Of a stretch of 64,000 bases of DNA, positions 26,226 to 38,700 are shown piece after piece. The notes under the pieces were generated by a model. The model had not been told where the DNA came from and did not search any database. It saw only the letters and a list, made by a program, of their open reading frames with translations. Numbering within the stretch: position 1 is the first letter of the stretch; every line of letters begins with the position of its first letter. This DNA comes from Trematomus loennbergii (taxonomy: Eukaryota > Chordata > Actinopteri > Perciformes > Nototheniidae): positions 10,146,470 to 10,210,469 of the forward strand of contig JAAOOA010000028.1 of assembly GCA_012861695.1 (NCBI GenBank), written 5' to 3'. Both the position numbers and the translations under genes were made by a program.

Positions 26226-28157
26226 ACATAAACCTTATTAATATGAAGTCAGGTAATTATTCAGGATCAGGGAATAAACAGTTGTGTACTCTCTTACGGA
26301 GAAGTGCACAGATTTTAAATTGCAATGCTCGCACACAAATGCTGGTGAGACTAGGATTTAAAATCACTGACATCATGGATTTCTCTTTAGTTCTAATTAA
26401 AGGACTATGGTTACCCTTTTGTTCTGCTGATTAATAAAGTATTCCAAGTAAGAGACAGCATTGGAATAAAGGAAAGCAGAAAAAAAATCTCATAATACTA
26501 TGTATAGTAGAATGTAGTGTTAAAGTGCTTATTATGTACCCTCATATACAGCATGTACAGAAGTACAGTATCACCAATACACCTTCACCGTTCAGTTGAC
26601 TTTTGTTGAGCTCATTTTCGATTGGCTACATTAAAATATCTATTTAGTAATGGTCACAGCAAACACAAGTGATACAATCTTCTTTACAAGTGAACTTGTT
26701 TTAATTGGAGACAATAATACATCAAGTGTCAACAGCAACTATTACTGTGTAACCACAGGCCGATATGGCTATACCTCATTGGTATATATCAATCCTCTGA
26801 TGTCCAAGTATGTGACGGGTGTTCATGATGAAAAGTGCAACCAATTATAGGAAGGTTGTCATTTTTGTCAGGTTTGCTTACAGAAGATTGACGCTGTTGA
26901 AGCGCTTCCTTGCCGCATGTTATCTCAGTGCTTCCTGTGAACATTTGTTTACATCTGCCTGGATAAATGGGTCTCAGTGTGCAGTTGGCATCCATGGCCT
27001 GCGGTTGTATTATTTGCTGTAGAATCAAATCCATTTCATGGTCCCATCTTTGCTCTGCAACAGCCCAGAGAAAGAGGGAAAGACTTGTGCAGCCCTCAGG
27101 TTTGCTGGAGCAGCCAATGAACAGAGCCCAATGGTCCTGAAAGACAAGGCAATTTGGCCAGAGTGATGGGTATAATGAGAAAAGCATCGTAATGTTGCCA
27201 GAGTCCAATTTACAAGGTGGAGAGAGGAAGAGAGACAGAGAGCGCTAAAAGGGAAACATGGACGACAAAAGAATAAAAGAACAGCTGAGAGAGAGAGTGA
27301 GAGAGAGTGAGCGATCACCCACGCAAGAAGGCCTGGTATTGGTTTTGTGTTCATGTCGAGGTGGCTGCACATTAACCTGTGCAAATGGAGGTTATGGCTT
27401 AACTTCCTTAGGGCGAGCAAGAAGGGGACAACAAGGATCTGCCAGAAAAAGAGAGAGAGAGCAATGAAAAAGCTGAGCCAATGCCAGTCTTTCTATATCT
27501 ACTGTATGTGGCTTTCAGCTGGAAAATCCACCATAGATGTGTGATTATACAGCACATCTCTGGAACAACAGATTTACCGTACAGAGTGGAGAAAAGGACT
27601 TTCAGGGATAAAGAAAATCCTCAGAGAAAGAAAGAGAGCAAATGAAAAACCTGTCGGAGAGATAAAAGGAGATGGCGAAAGTGACAAGTCAGGATAATGA
27701 AAAATGAGAGCTGCAAATAGAAGAAGATGGACCAGCTGAGAGTGGAGGTCATTCTTTGAAAAATTACGGATAAAAAGGAAGCGTGACCATGGCAAAAAAT
27801 GTCCACTTGTCCACTCTCCTGACTCCTCACACATTGACACAGTGTGACGCGGCAGTCTGATGCTTCCTGTCCCTCTGGTACCAGTTCAGCCTTGAGACTG
27901 ACATCCAGCCTGCAGCATCTTAAACCAGAAGAAGCCCCCGATGCCTTCTTTCCTTCCCTCTGTCTGCTCATGATCACACAGGGTCTCTCTGAGCGCCTGT
28001 GTGTATCAGCAGCTGGGGGGGGCACTGGTGATTACCATCGCAGCTGGATTACAGAAGGCGATAGCTTCATTAAGCGTTTTCACTGTCCTCCTCCCGACTC
28101 GTAAAGGGATGGTTTCAATGAGCTGCTCCCAAGGCTGACTTATCTGTTCTCACTGAG

Positions 28158-28174
28158 CCCCCCCCCCCCCCCCC
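28158..28174. repeat. C17 homopolymer
   Basis: A run of 17 C that makes a glycine-rich frame on the other strand. Prone to length error. Confidence 0.95.
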
Positions 28175-29567
28175 TCCGCAGAGAGGAACAGGACCACATA
28201 CACAGATTGAGACATATGTCTTCAGGGCAGACAGCGAGCAGACGAGGCAACAGTCTAAAAAGCCCTTTGGCCATGGAAAGTGAGCTACACACACACACAC
28301 ACAGTGGAGTTAATGAAGCTTTCAAGTACGTACCCCGTCCGTAATCCAACAGGGATGCTTCTCTTGTGGGTCCCTAACTGCTAAAACACACAGATACACA
28401 CACCTACTCACACATTTATTCAGAGGCTGTGATTAGTGAGCAGTGTGTGGGAGGGAGGCGTTCAGTGGCTGCTTCTTGTTTCATGTTGCAGCTGGTTGGA
28501 TGAGAGAGGCTTGTTGAGCTTTATGCTCTTGTTCTGTATCTTTCTTCTCTCAGTCTCTCAAACCTTCTTCTCATTTGTCCCTCTATGACTTTACTCTCAC
28601 TCCTTTGTATAATATGTTTGTTTTAAAATGTCTAAATGCGAGAAAGAAAATCATTTGATTTGGTCTGTGTATGGACCTAATATACATAACATGTCCTAAT
28701 ATACATATTTTGAATACATTTTGTATTGGTACTGTAGATGTTTGGTAAAACTGTGCATCGTGTTTTTAAAGAAAGCCCAGAGGAATAGTCGTGTCCCATT
28801 ATGACAATTGCCATGCCTTAGGCCCTAAAGCTGACAACACATTACACTCCCACATTACACCCATCGTTGCTCCTTTCACTCATGGGTGGTGAGGGAATCA
28901 TTGTGGATGAAGGAGGGAAGAGCTCTCAGCAGATTCTGTTGTGGTAATAACAAGCTGTCATCTTTGTGTTGGTGTCATAAAACAACTCTTCACACCTAGC
29001 AAAATCTAAGAACATGCAGTACAGCCCCATGGATCCCGGTGTAATATTGTTTAAGAGTTGCCCTTTTTCTCCTCTAAAACCAATGAACCTAAACTACCTT
29101 AAACACAACATATCTGCTATCACAAACATACTTTTGTGCTTTATTTTCTGACATGCTCTAATTAACAGTTTGTACTGACTTTGAAGCCAAATCCTCCTAC
29201 AAATTATTTCTCTCTGCCATATAACTTTGAAAATAACATCGATGAACCACAGTGATGCACTGAATGTCCTTGTTTTTTTCTAAATAATCAACATATAACA
29301 AACTGTAGGTTATTTTTAGTAGTTGTGAATACTGTGCAAGCTAGCCCATTAAATTGGTATAAACTGTGACAAGAATTAATGTGAAAAAAACAAAAATATA
29401 ATCCAGTTTCAAAGGAAACATTTGTCAGAAATAGAACATATTTTGTACAATTTAATAGAAAATGAAAGCCTGTATTTTTTTAAGCGTTTATTTTGAAAAG
29501 GAACCAGAGAGCTAAGGGCACAGAGCAACAGACAATGTAAGGCAATTATAAACAGATGATCTAATAC

Positions 29568-29588
29568 ATGTTGTTGTTGTTGTTGTTG
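29568..29588. repeat. (TGT)n short tandem repeat
   Basis: Seven trinucleotide units giving a poly-Gln frame on the minus strand with no gene context. Confidence 0.9.
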
Positions 29589-30186
29589 CCCTAACATCTC
29601 CCAACATGTTAAAAAATACTACCTCTTAGGTGAGATACAATCACCTGTTTCAGAGGCAGATCGAAACCCATCTTCACACACTGTGAAACATGCAGCCTGA
29701 CACTTATCACCCACACTTCCTTGAGTGACAGTCACAACACAGTCACTTTGGTAACTAGTTAGAACATCTGAACAAAATGAACTGTTCTCTGCAGCATGAA
29801 GGACGTCAAGTCTGGGAACTCTATAATGTAAACTCGCTCTTTCATTCAAACTGCCAGTTAATCCAAACAGTGAATAATGTGACCGCAAATGAATATATTA
29901 AGTATGCAGACAGGGTCACGAGGTTCAGTTGTTGCTCGACTAAAGATGTAATCAGCTAGATGCACGGTGTAAGCAGAGGTTACTGCCACAGTGAAGTGAC
30001 AGTGTATCGGCTTTACTGTGGACAAAGTGAGACAGTGAGTCATCTCAGGATGATTCATGGACATCTGTTGTCTGCTCTGGTTTGGTGGTGAAGCAGGAGA
30101 ATGAATAACTGAAACCAGTGATAACATCTTACAGAAATCAGATCAATTTAAGATTCAACATTGAACAACATTCCTTAACCTGTTAA

Positions 30187-30732
30187 GCCCCGTAGCCCCC
30201 GCGGGCTCTCTCTTTTCCTCCGTACCCAAATCTCTAAAAACGGGGGTGCAACGGAGCTGATCCAGATTTGCGTCCGATATGACGTAATATCAGAAATGTG
30301 GACCCACGCCCAAACAGAAACGTTGCTATCAGAAACAATGCCCGACGTGTTTTGGACGTAATATGGTCTTTGTTTACATTAGCAAGCATCGCTAACACTC
30401 AGAGCTAACCTGTACTGGAAAGAGTATGTGTAAAAAAGCAGGAAATAAAAAAAGTAACTCACCTTGAACTCACCACACTGTTTCAGAAATTCCTTGATGT
30501 GGTTTGGAACATAATATGTCGTTTAATCACGGCAGCATTTAGCTGTATCTCAAGCTAAGAACCCGAAACCTGCAGTTCTCTAACAGGGCTGAAACAGAGG
30601 GATATGAGGGATGTCTAAAATGCATGATCTGTTTGGTATTTTGAGCAAAACACATCATAGACATGTTTTTTATATATTTTGATATATCTGAGATCCATAA
30701 TGTATGCCTAAAAATAGCATGATAGGAGACCT
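30187..30732. mobile_element. compound TTAA-type MITE
   Basis: The right end GCATGATAGGAGACCT abuts TTAA (30733-30736). From about 30580 the sequence is the reverse complement of parts of the 39379 and 50125 elements (CAGGGCTGAAACAGAGGG, TGATCTGTTTGGTATTTTGA). TTAA also occurs at 30183-30186, but the left terminus (GCCCCGTAGCCCCCGCGGG) is a different sequence, so this is a compound element or a nested pair. Confidence 0.6.
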
Positions 30733-33626
30733 TTAAGAAAATATAAAACTGTCAACCACCAGCTAGGTTAACCAATGTGAGTGTTTACAGAGTGTATATA
30801 AAGGTCAGGCAGGCTAATATATAACACAAAAAAGCAACCTTTGAAATAAGGATTGGGTTATAAGCATGATAAATGCCTCATGAAGCCTGAAGGCTGCATA
30901 AAACCCTCCGCAGTGTGAGCTTTTGACTTGTAGTCCGCAACCACAAATCCCAGTAATCCCTGAAGTTACATTTGCATTGCACTGCCTTAGCGTTACGGAC
31001 ACCTATCTTAACACTTCACTGCAGTAAAAGTTCATGGTGAGCTATCAAAATGCCAAACTGTTTCATTTAAATCAATAATGCTTCACTCGGGCAACATAAA
31101 AACACCTCTGTGTGTTTTTGGAGTTGTTAAAATGAGTTTTAGTCTAAAGAGCGCACTGCTCTGCTGAATAATCGTATTCTTCCCATCCTGAGGTTAGTCA
31201 AACTTCTGTCCGCCTTATTGAGCAATTCAAAGTCTTCACATTAATTATATTGAGATTACAAATATAACCAACATGTACGTCATATATTTTTTTCATCTTA
31301 TAGGTTTTAATTATAAAAGTAGGATGTACTTCTTTGACATGTAGCACTTGCCGTCCATATATCCAGCAGAACATCTATAGGCGCAGCATGTGATAACAAT
31401 ACTTTTTAAAGTTGCCACATGACAAAGATTGGATTAGGTATATCGGTGAAGTTACACTTTGAATTCAAACAATTAAATTCTCTTTTTGTTATCAACTCTT
31501 CTGCCCGTTAACCACATTATGGATGAAAGAGAAAGATATTGTGATGGATTCAATACAGGAAAAAAATCAAAAGCTCACCTCAGAGAGAAATGTAATCTTA
31601 CAGAGATGAGAGAGTTAGACGGATAAGATCAAAGTGATTATCTTTTACATAAAACTTTTTTAACCGTGCTGGTTTTCGTTTCACGGTTACGCTTTTTTGC
31701 CCATTGGCCTCTTTTCTATTGTATAAGCTGAATATGTTGCCTTTCCCTCTGTGGTGCTTTATACATTTTCCTGATGGTTTTTATTATAATTGGAACAGCC
31801 AGTTTGATTTTAGCCCCACAGGGGGGAACTCATCCAATTTGTCCAATTTATCACCAGGTAGTACATCAAGTGACAGCATTGTTTCAGAGCTTATTACACA
31901 GAGTCAATGAAGGGCTTTAAAAACACCCGATACATAACATTGTGTGTATTTTCCCATGCGTACTGTATATGTGGATATGACATATGTAACAGTACTGTAG
32001 ATTTGAAGGCGTATGTATCAGTGCTGAGTGTTAGATAATGTGCTTGTGTGCGTGTGTTCTCTCTCCCGGGTGAAAAAAGAAAGTGAATAAATGAAGCCAG
32101 TTTTAGTGCCTGAAGCATGTGGATTCTCTTCACTCTGAATGAGTGGCTCTGTCCTTAATTGCGCCTCCATGAAAAACCTCTCCTCGTTGTGCGATGAAAT
32201 GCTTCTGGGCATCAGTTTGCACCATGACCCAATGCTGTAAAATATCACCCTGTGACTTTGAAACTCTTTGAAACTTTCATCACTATCAATGCAAAGCTGT
32301 GTATAGGGTTGTGTTCATGTACTGCCTGTATGGTGTCTATATTTGGTATGGGTTTAAAAGCAGTATGCCTTAAAGCAAAACCTTTATCTCTTTTGTCTAT
32401 AGTGCGATGAAAAGGTTGCATGCCACCTTTATCTCATAACACATCTAATTTTACCTTCTGTGTCATAGAAAAGAGGTTTAAGAACCTGGTGTAATATATA
32501 GTAGAGCCTGGCTTATATATGAGTAGCGCTTCTTTAGTCACAGAAGATTAATTTCTGTATGAAAGTATATTTACGGTGACAATGCCGACGTATCAACACC
32601 TTGTTTACCTTGGAAGAATTGTATTGTTGTTTGAAGTATTATCTATTAAAACAACAACAAAACATTTAAAATCAGGAAATAAAAGGTTTATCAGTAATAA
32701 TGTAAGTAACTGTATGTAAGAGTCAGTGCACAGATATCCTAGAGAGACAAGTATTACATTCATCATAATGTACTGTATGTAAAGAATAATGTCTCAAATC
32801 ATAAGTGATTACCAAATAAATCATTATTTTACTTTGAAATACGTTTTTCGTTGAAAGATGATGATGATCCCTACTGATTTTAGACCAAAACACATATTTC
32901 CATGACATTTCTTGACAATTATTAGGAGAAATTGTTCATTCCAAACCATTAAAGCATCATCCTCAATATAATGGTGTTTAACAGAAATAATACAAAGATA
33001 TATTGTTAGTGGATTGTATTGGCCTCATATACTCCAAGAGCTGTTTTCCGTTATGCCTGTTACAGGAAGTGAGTGCAACATCCACCATGTAGACCCATTT
33101 ATCATCATCCCTTGTTTTAGGAATGCATGCGAGCCGTCTACTGAAGCCAAGAGAAAGGCGACTGCTTTAGCTAATGGCTGTGAACGAGATGGTTCCGGTT
33201 GGCTTTGTCCATCGCACAACCTTCATCATCAGCATGCCTCTCATTTGTTTGGTGAATTCTCCAGTTAAACTGCTTGTGTCGTGTCAGACAGCAGCATGCT
33301 TGAGGGGAGGGTTTCCACGTAGAACATTTTCCATCTCTTCAGCGTGACAGCAGTAGGTATTGGTCGGGAGTCGATTTCAGCAAGGCCAAAGTCATCGGTA
33401 AAGCATTGGTGGCAACGTGGGAAGCGAGGTATGCTGTAGATTGCAACATATGACCAGATACCTTTCCCCTGTGGGTCTTTATGATGTACTGTATGTGTCA
33501 ACAGTGTTTCTGTTCAGCACACATAAAAAAACCTCAAGCACATACTGTAGAGGTTTTTTTCCACTTTGCCTTGGAATGAAGGATGTTCTCAGGTATGTGC
33601 AAAAGATCTTGAAAGTGAAGTGTGTC

Positions 33627-33991
33627 CAGAGGTGGGAAGTAGTGAAGTACAAATACTTTGTTACTGGGCTTAAGTACATTTTTTGGTATCAGTCCTTTAC
33701 TCCACTACTTATTTTTCTGACGACTTTTTACTTTTACTTCTTACATTTTTAACACAAATACCTGTACTTTCTACTTCTTACATTTTCGAACAGGCTCATT
33801 ACTTTAGTTTTAATCTGTGTTTGGTGGCGTGATCATTACTTTTACACGATCTGTGTATCCATCATTTCTACCATTTCGAAGATCGACCAATGAGAACTGT
33901 GTAGGGCTGCTCAATTAATCGTATTTTAATCGCAATTACGATTATGGCTTGCAACGATTACGAAAACAACGTAATTGAAATAAAACGATTC

Positions 33992-34028
<37 letters not shown>

Positions 34029-34481
34029 TGGTTTTTCAGTTGAATTACACTTAAAGTTCAGGGTAATCAACTGTTCAAAACATACTGTTCACATTTTTTT
34101 TCTCCAATAAATTGATGTTTTCAAAGTAAATGGATAATCGTTTTTAATAATCGTGATATCAATTATTGACCCAAATAATCGAGATTATGATTTTTGCCAT
34201 AATCGAGCCCTTTGTAATCTTTGCCGTTGTTCAGCATCGAAACATTCATTAGCTAACAATGACATTATTGTTCTATTAATATAAAGGGAGGTCAGTTACT
34301 TTATAAAACAGCTGGTAATTATGGGTACTTTTTACTTAAGTACATTTCAAAGCCCATACTTCTTTACTTTTACTTGAGTAAAGATGTTTAGTCAGTACTT
34401 CTACTTTTACCAGAGTATTTTTAAACATGAGTATCTGTACCTCTACTTGAGTAAAGGATGTGTGTACTTTTGCCATCTGTG
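33627..34481. mobile_element. hAT MITE with intact duplication, host of nested element
   Basis: AGTGTGTC lies at 33619-33626 and 34482-34489. The element begins CAGAGGTGGGAAGTAGTGAA and ends TACTTTTGCCATCTGTG. Characteristic TACTTGAGTAAAG-type phrases fill both arms. A second hAT element is inserted in the middle. Confidence 0.88.
33902..34211. mobile_element. hAT MITE nested inside the 33627-34481 element
   Basis: TAGGGCTGCTCAATTAATCG opens the segment and CATAATCGAGCCCT closes it. Both ends and AATAATCGTGATATCAATTA match the 25827-26225 copy. A (TTA)n run at 33991-34027 is internal. No clear 8-bp duplication remains, so it is older or was altered after insertion. Confidence 0.8.
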
Positions 34482-35600
34482 AGTGTGTCTGTGTGAGAGG
34501 GGGGCTCTGTGTATGCATGACTTTAAAAAACACGTTTTATTTTCCCTCAATGAGAAATTCTTAAAAGGATTCATTGCTTTATATTCACTGGGATTCTTTG
34601 TGTTTCTCATTTATGTGCAAATACACACAGGTTTCAACATGTCCACCCTAAATGATCAAAAAAAGGCAGTCAGTTAGGTGTGATAGGAACATTTCCATCC
34701 GGCTTTCATAAAAGGCGCTAGCTGAGAGCAGCAGCCTACCTCACCACCATTAGATGCATTGTTTTGATAAAAGAGCCTTTTGAAAATCGACTACACAAGC
34801 TCATCTTACACAGGGAGAAAGTAACATGCTACAACTCAAGGGAATTGTGCTTTAAATTACAGCTAACACACACACCCACACACACACTCCTACCACGGAT
34901 ATAATTGCTTTTCAGTCCCGTCCTTATATTTTCAAGATACCAGCTGTCCCCACACTTGCAGAATAGAGCCTCTCTGCAGTTGTAGTAAGATGTTTGATTC
35001 AGATGATAGTGGCAAAACTCAATACATTCAAATAGCCACATTAAAGACAAGCTTCTGCCCGGCACTCTTTTATCTGTGCTGATATGTGACAGTCAGCTAG
35101 AAGGATCCACGTCAGTTTTTCCTCTGTGCCGCTTTTACTCCAGCGTTCTCACTTCCCCACTCAATGGAGAGGGGATTACAGCGGCATCACTCAAACCATT
35201 TCTCTACTGAAATCCATCTGTCAACTCTCTCCCCGAGCAATATTTCCGTATTCCTCCCAAGTGGAAAGATCAAATATTTGCTATTGCCTAGTGAAATACA
35301 TTCAAAGGTTCTTAACCAGTTCCACAATCCAAACAGGAGTTTCTCTTCTAAAGTCATTTATTTTACATCAGATCAAAGGCTTTTATTTCCATTGACAGAG
35401 GATAAGGATAAGCTGCAGTGGGTCTCCTGATACATGCACTGAAACACACACAGAATAAACACACACATGAGCAGATATGTTTCCATGGTGGCGCACTACA
35501 CTGGAACTGCTTCTTTGTATATTTCATATTCAACAAAAACAACATTACTGACTGTTTTTTCTCTCCTCCTACTTTTCTTCTTCTCTCCATTCCTCCACAG

Positions 35601-35721
35601 GTGTTCCTGGACAGGAGTGTTGAGATTTAATCCCAGCATGCCTCTGGCTCGGCAGCATCACAGGGCCACTGTGCCCACAGCAGGCTGGGTCCTGGCTCTG
35701 GCTCTGTTTCTTGCTCTGCAG
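35601..35721 (+). CDS. tnr: tnr coding exon 1: 5'UTR end, start codon, signal peptide
   Basis: A polypyrimidine tract and CAG precede 35601, so this exon is spliced to an upstream untranslated exon that I could not locate. Positions 35601-35637 are 5'UTR. ATG is at 35638-35640 with A at -3, and it is the only ATG in the exon. The 28 codons start MPLARQHHR and run into a hydrophobic stretch [13 protein letters not shown]. With GAAHA from exon 2 this makes a secretory signal peptide, with likely cleavage after AHA near residue 33. The donor is CAG|gtaaaa, phase 0. Confidence 0.9.
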
Positions 35722-38700
35722 GTAAAAATTGTTAAGTACAAATTCGCCCTGTCCACTTTTCTGAGTAAGGCTGCCCACGGCTAGCCAGCCATGTTAATCA
35801 CTTGACTCTGGGCACAAATTTACACTGACTATTTAGCATATTACAGAGACAATTTTGAGTTGAGTGTTGTTTTTCTTTACTTTTCTTCTACACATCAGGC
35901 TTTTAATTATAAGGAACCTAGAACAAAATATGACAACTTATTATTCACTAAGACAAAAGAAGACTTTACATTTCTATCCAGTTACCACCAATGTTGTTGG
36001 CTGAAATAACTTCCGGTAGGTTTAATTATGTTTTACTAGTCAGCTTATTACCATTAGCTTGATGAGATGAATACAAATTATATTTCTGGCTGAATTTCTA
36101 ATGTTTTCAGCTGACTCGTTTTGAAAGAGGTGTATTGGTTCATGGTCAAGAAACATAGATAGAGATTATAAAAGAAAAAGTCATTATGATTTAAGTTTAA
36201 AAAGAGATTGAATGTACAGCTTGTGCAAAGGTTCCCTGTATTATACATTAAAATGTTCAAACAGTATGTTAAAGGCTTTTAGATTGAGGCCTAACACATT
36301 TAGTTGGTAAAAGTAACCTTACTGTAGCTTGAGTTACATTGGCTGTAGTTGCTGGGGTTAAACTTCCCCATAGAGCAAGAGAGAGGTGTTATGATCTCTA
36401 ACAATATCCAGGCCTGGCATCAACACTGAGAAAAACTGCACCTTGGATATCAGTAACCTGTAACCCCACAGCACATCTAGTTAATGATGTTCTCCTTGGC
36501 CTTTCTACTGGTAGGAAGCTGCTTCAGAGGACATACTAACATTAGCAGGTTACATCTGTGGATCTCACTGACACATTTGTTACACTTTTACTCCTGTATT
36601 TAACTCATACACTCTCCAAACCCTTTACATGTAGAGTATTATGCTAACTACAGCCCCGTGCACACACACATCAAAATGTGGAGGAATCACAATCGTGAGA
36701 GACCTGCTGTGCCTGGTTACGGTTGCCATACTGGGTTCAGTAATTGGGTTTGCGCACAGGTAGCGTTGATTTTCAAAAAGGTGTCATCATAAATACAATC
36801 CTTGGTTGATCCCATGGTGTCTGCCCGGGGCTTTATTTCCCTTGAAATGTTACTTTATCTAATGTTAGAAATTACCTGTGCTTTGTAACCTACAGAGAGA
36901 AAGCATAAGCTCTGCCCCACATTTTTAACTTGAAAATGGCATCGTCACTGTTGCAGTCAGTGAGAAAATCCTTGATATACTATGTTTTAGTGTCATATTG
37001 TTTTGTGTGTCCCCCATGGGGAGTTCTCTTTGTTTTCTAGTCTCATCATATTCTGTAAACACAAGACATAAAGGACAAAAACAAACCCCGAGTCCAAAAC
37101 CGTCTGCAGTGGTTTTTGTTTCACATTGCCTCTCTCTCCAGGGTGCCGCTCACGCTGCTCCTTCAGGAGACAACAAGCTGGTTCGTACCACCAGAGTGAG
37201 GAGGCAGACCTCTGGGAGGGATCAGCCCCCCTCCGCCTCCCCAGACAACGAGACCCTGCGAGATCAACCAGTGATATTTAACCACGTCTACAACATCAAC
37301 GTACCCTCGGAGTCTCTGTGCTCTGTGGACCTGGACGCCAACGCACCACCGGCCCCGGGTGATGGTGAGGCCTTCCGATCGATCGAGCGTTTGATGAAAC
37401 TCACTGTAGTTCTCTTATCTTCTGTCCTGAAGCCATCTTTTGTTCTCATAGAGACACACACATGCATGCGGTATTTTTTACACTTTTGAAAAAAAACCTT
37501 TCTTTTTGCTTCAAAGGCTCTTATGCTGAGTTGGGGTCCAGACCTTCTATGGAGGGTCCAATGTTTCCCAATGGTCCAACAGAATACACGGAGCAGACGA
37601 TGGATGCTGACAGCCAGGTACGGGTTTTAGCAATGATTTTTTGTTTTTTGTTTGATTAGAATATAAAGCAAAGAGAGCAATGCAGCGTTTTGGATGACTG
37701 TCAGAGTGAGATGTGAAGAGCCTGTTTGTGAGTGATTTAGGCAGACGGTCTCATGAGGAATGGAAACATCTGTTTCATCACACATCATCATTTACCTACT
37801 GATATTCACGGTGATATGTAGTTTTGCCTAGAAATATTTAAAAGAGACACATCACCCAAAGCAAAAACACAAGCAGGACATATTGTTAAAAGAACCTTCA
37901 AATATTTCATAGTAAACTTTAAAGGCTGTGGTCATTGTGAATTCTAGTACATAACCTCCAGTTTAATTAATAGAAAAGTAACATTATTACAATATTGATA
38001 GATTGCTGTTGAAAAACCACTCGAGCATAATAATTATAAATGATTACATTTCAAATCTTCGACATTATGTATTAAGGAGAGCACTGTTTCTTTATACATT
38101 AAAAAACATGCCTCACAATTTATGAATAACACAGACATTTTTCAAACAGTCATAGTGTAGTAAGCACTCCACTTCCTTTCTGAATAGTTTTTTTTCTTGG
38201 TGCCTTCATTGGATTTGTACACATTAGCGATGCCACCTTTTATCTTGCTGTTGGAAAGGGTTAAATTATTTTCTAGAAATATTTTGATTCTTTTGTTATT
38301 AAACCATGAAAGCTGATGGTAAGTTGGTTAATTTTTCTGCCTCGTTTTGAATCTACCAGACTAAAGGAAAATGTCTGATACTCAAAATAATTCACAGAAT
38401 CCTCCTTATCCCATTACTGTGAATTAAATAAGCTTATTCAATGCCGTTAAGTGACAAAATGCACTTCTTAACCAAACCATTGTTCTACTTCAGGTAACAT
38501 TCACTCACCGCATCAACATCCCAAAGGCTGCATGTGGTTGTACGGCAACAACCTCAATCCAGCAACTTGCTATCAGGGTGGAGATGCTGGAGAGAGAAGT
38601 GTCCCTGCTCAGAGCTCAGTGCGGCTCTGGGTGCTGTGGGGAGAGCTCAGCCATGGGTGAGAACTGTTTGACAATGACAAACATGTACAAGGATTTTGGG

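Noticed and set aside
26789..27208. 139-codon minus-strand open frame
   Set aside because: No recognisable domain; overlaps other open frames on both strands.
27025..28025. Overlapping minus-strand open frames of about 130 codons
   Set aside because: They overlap frames of similar length on the + strand, contain serine/leucine-rich low-complexity stretches and match no family I know.
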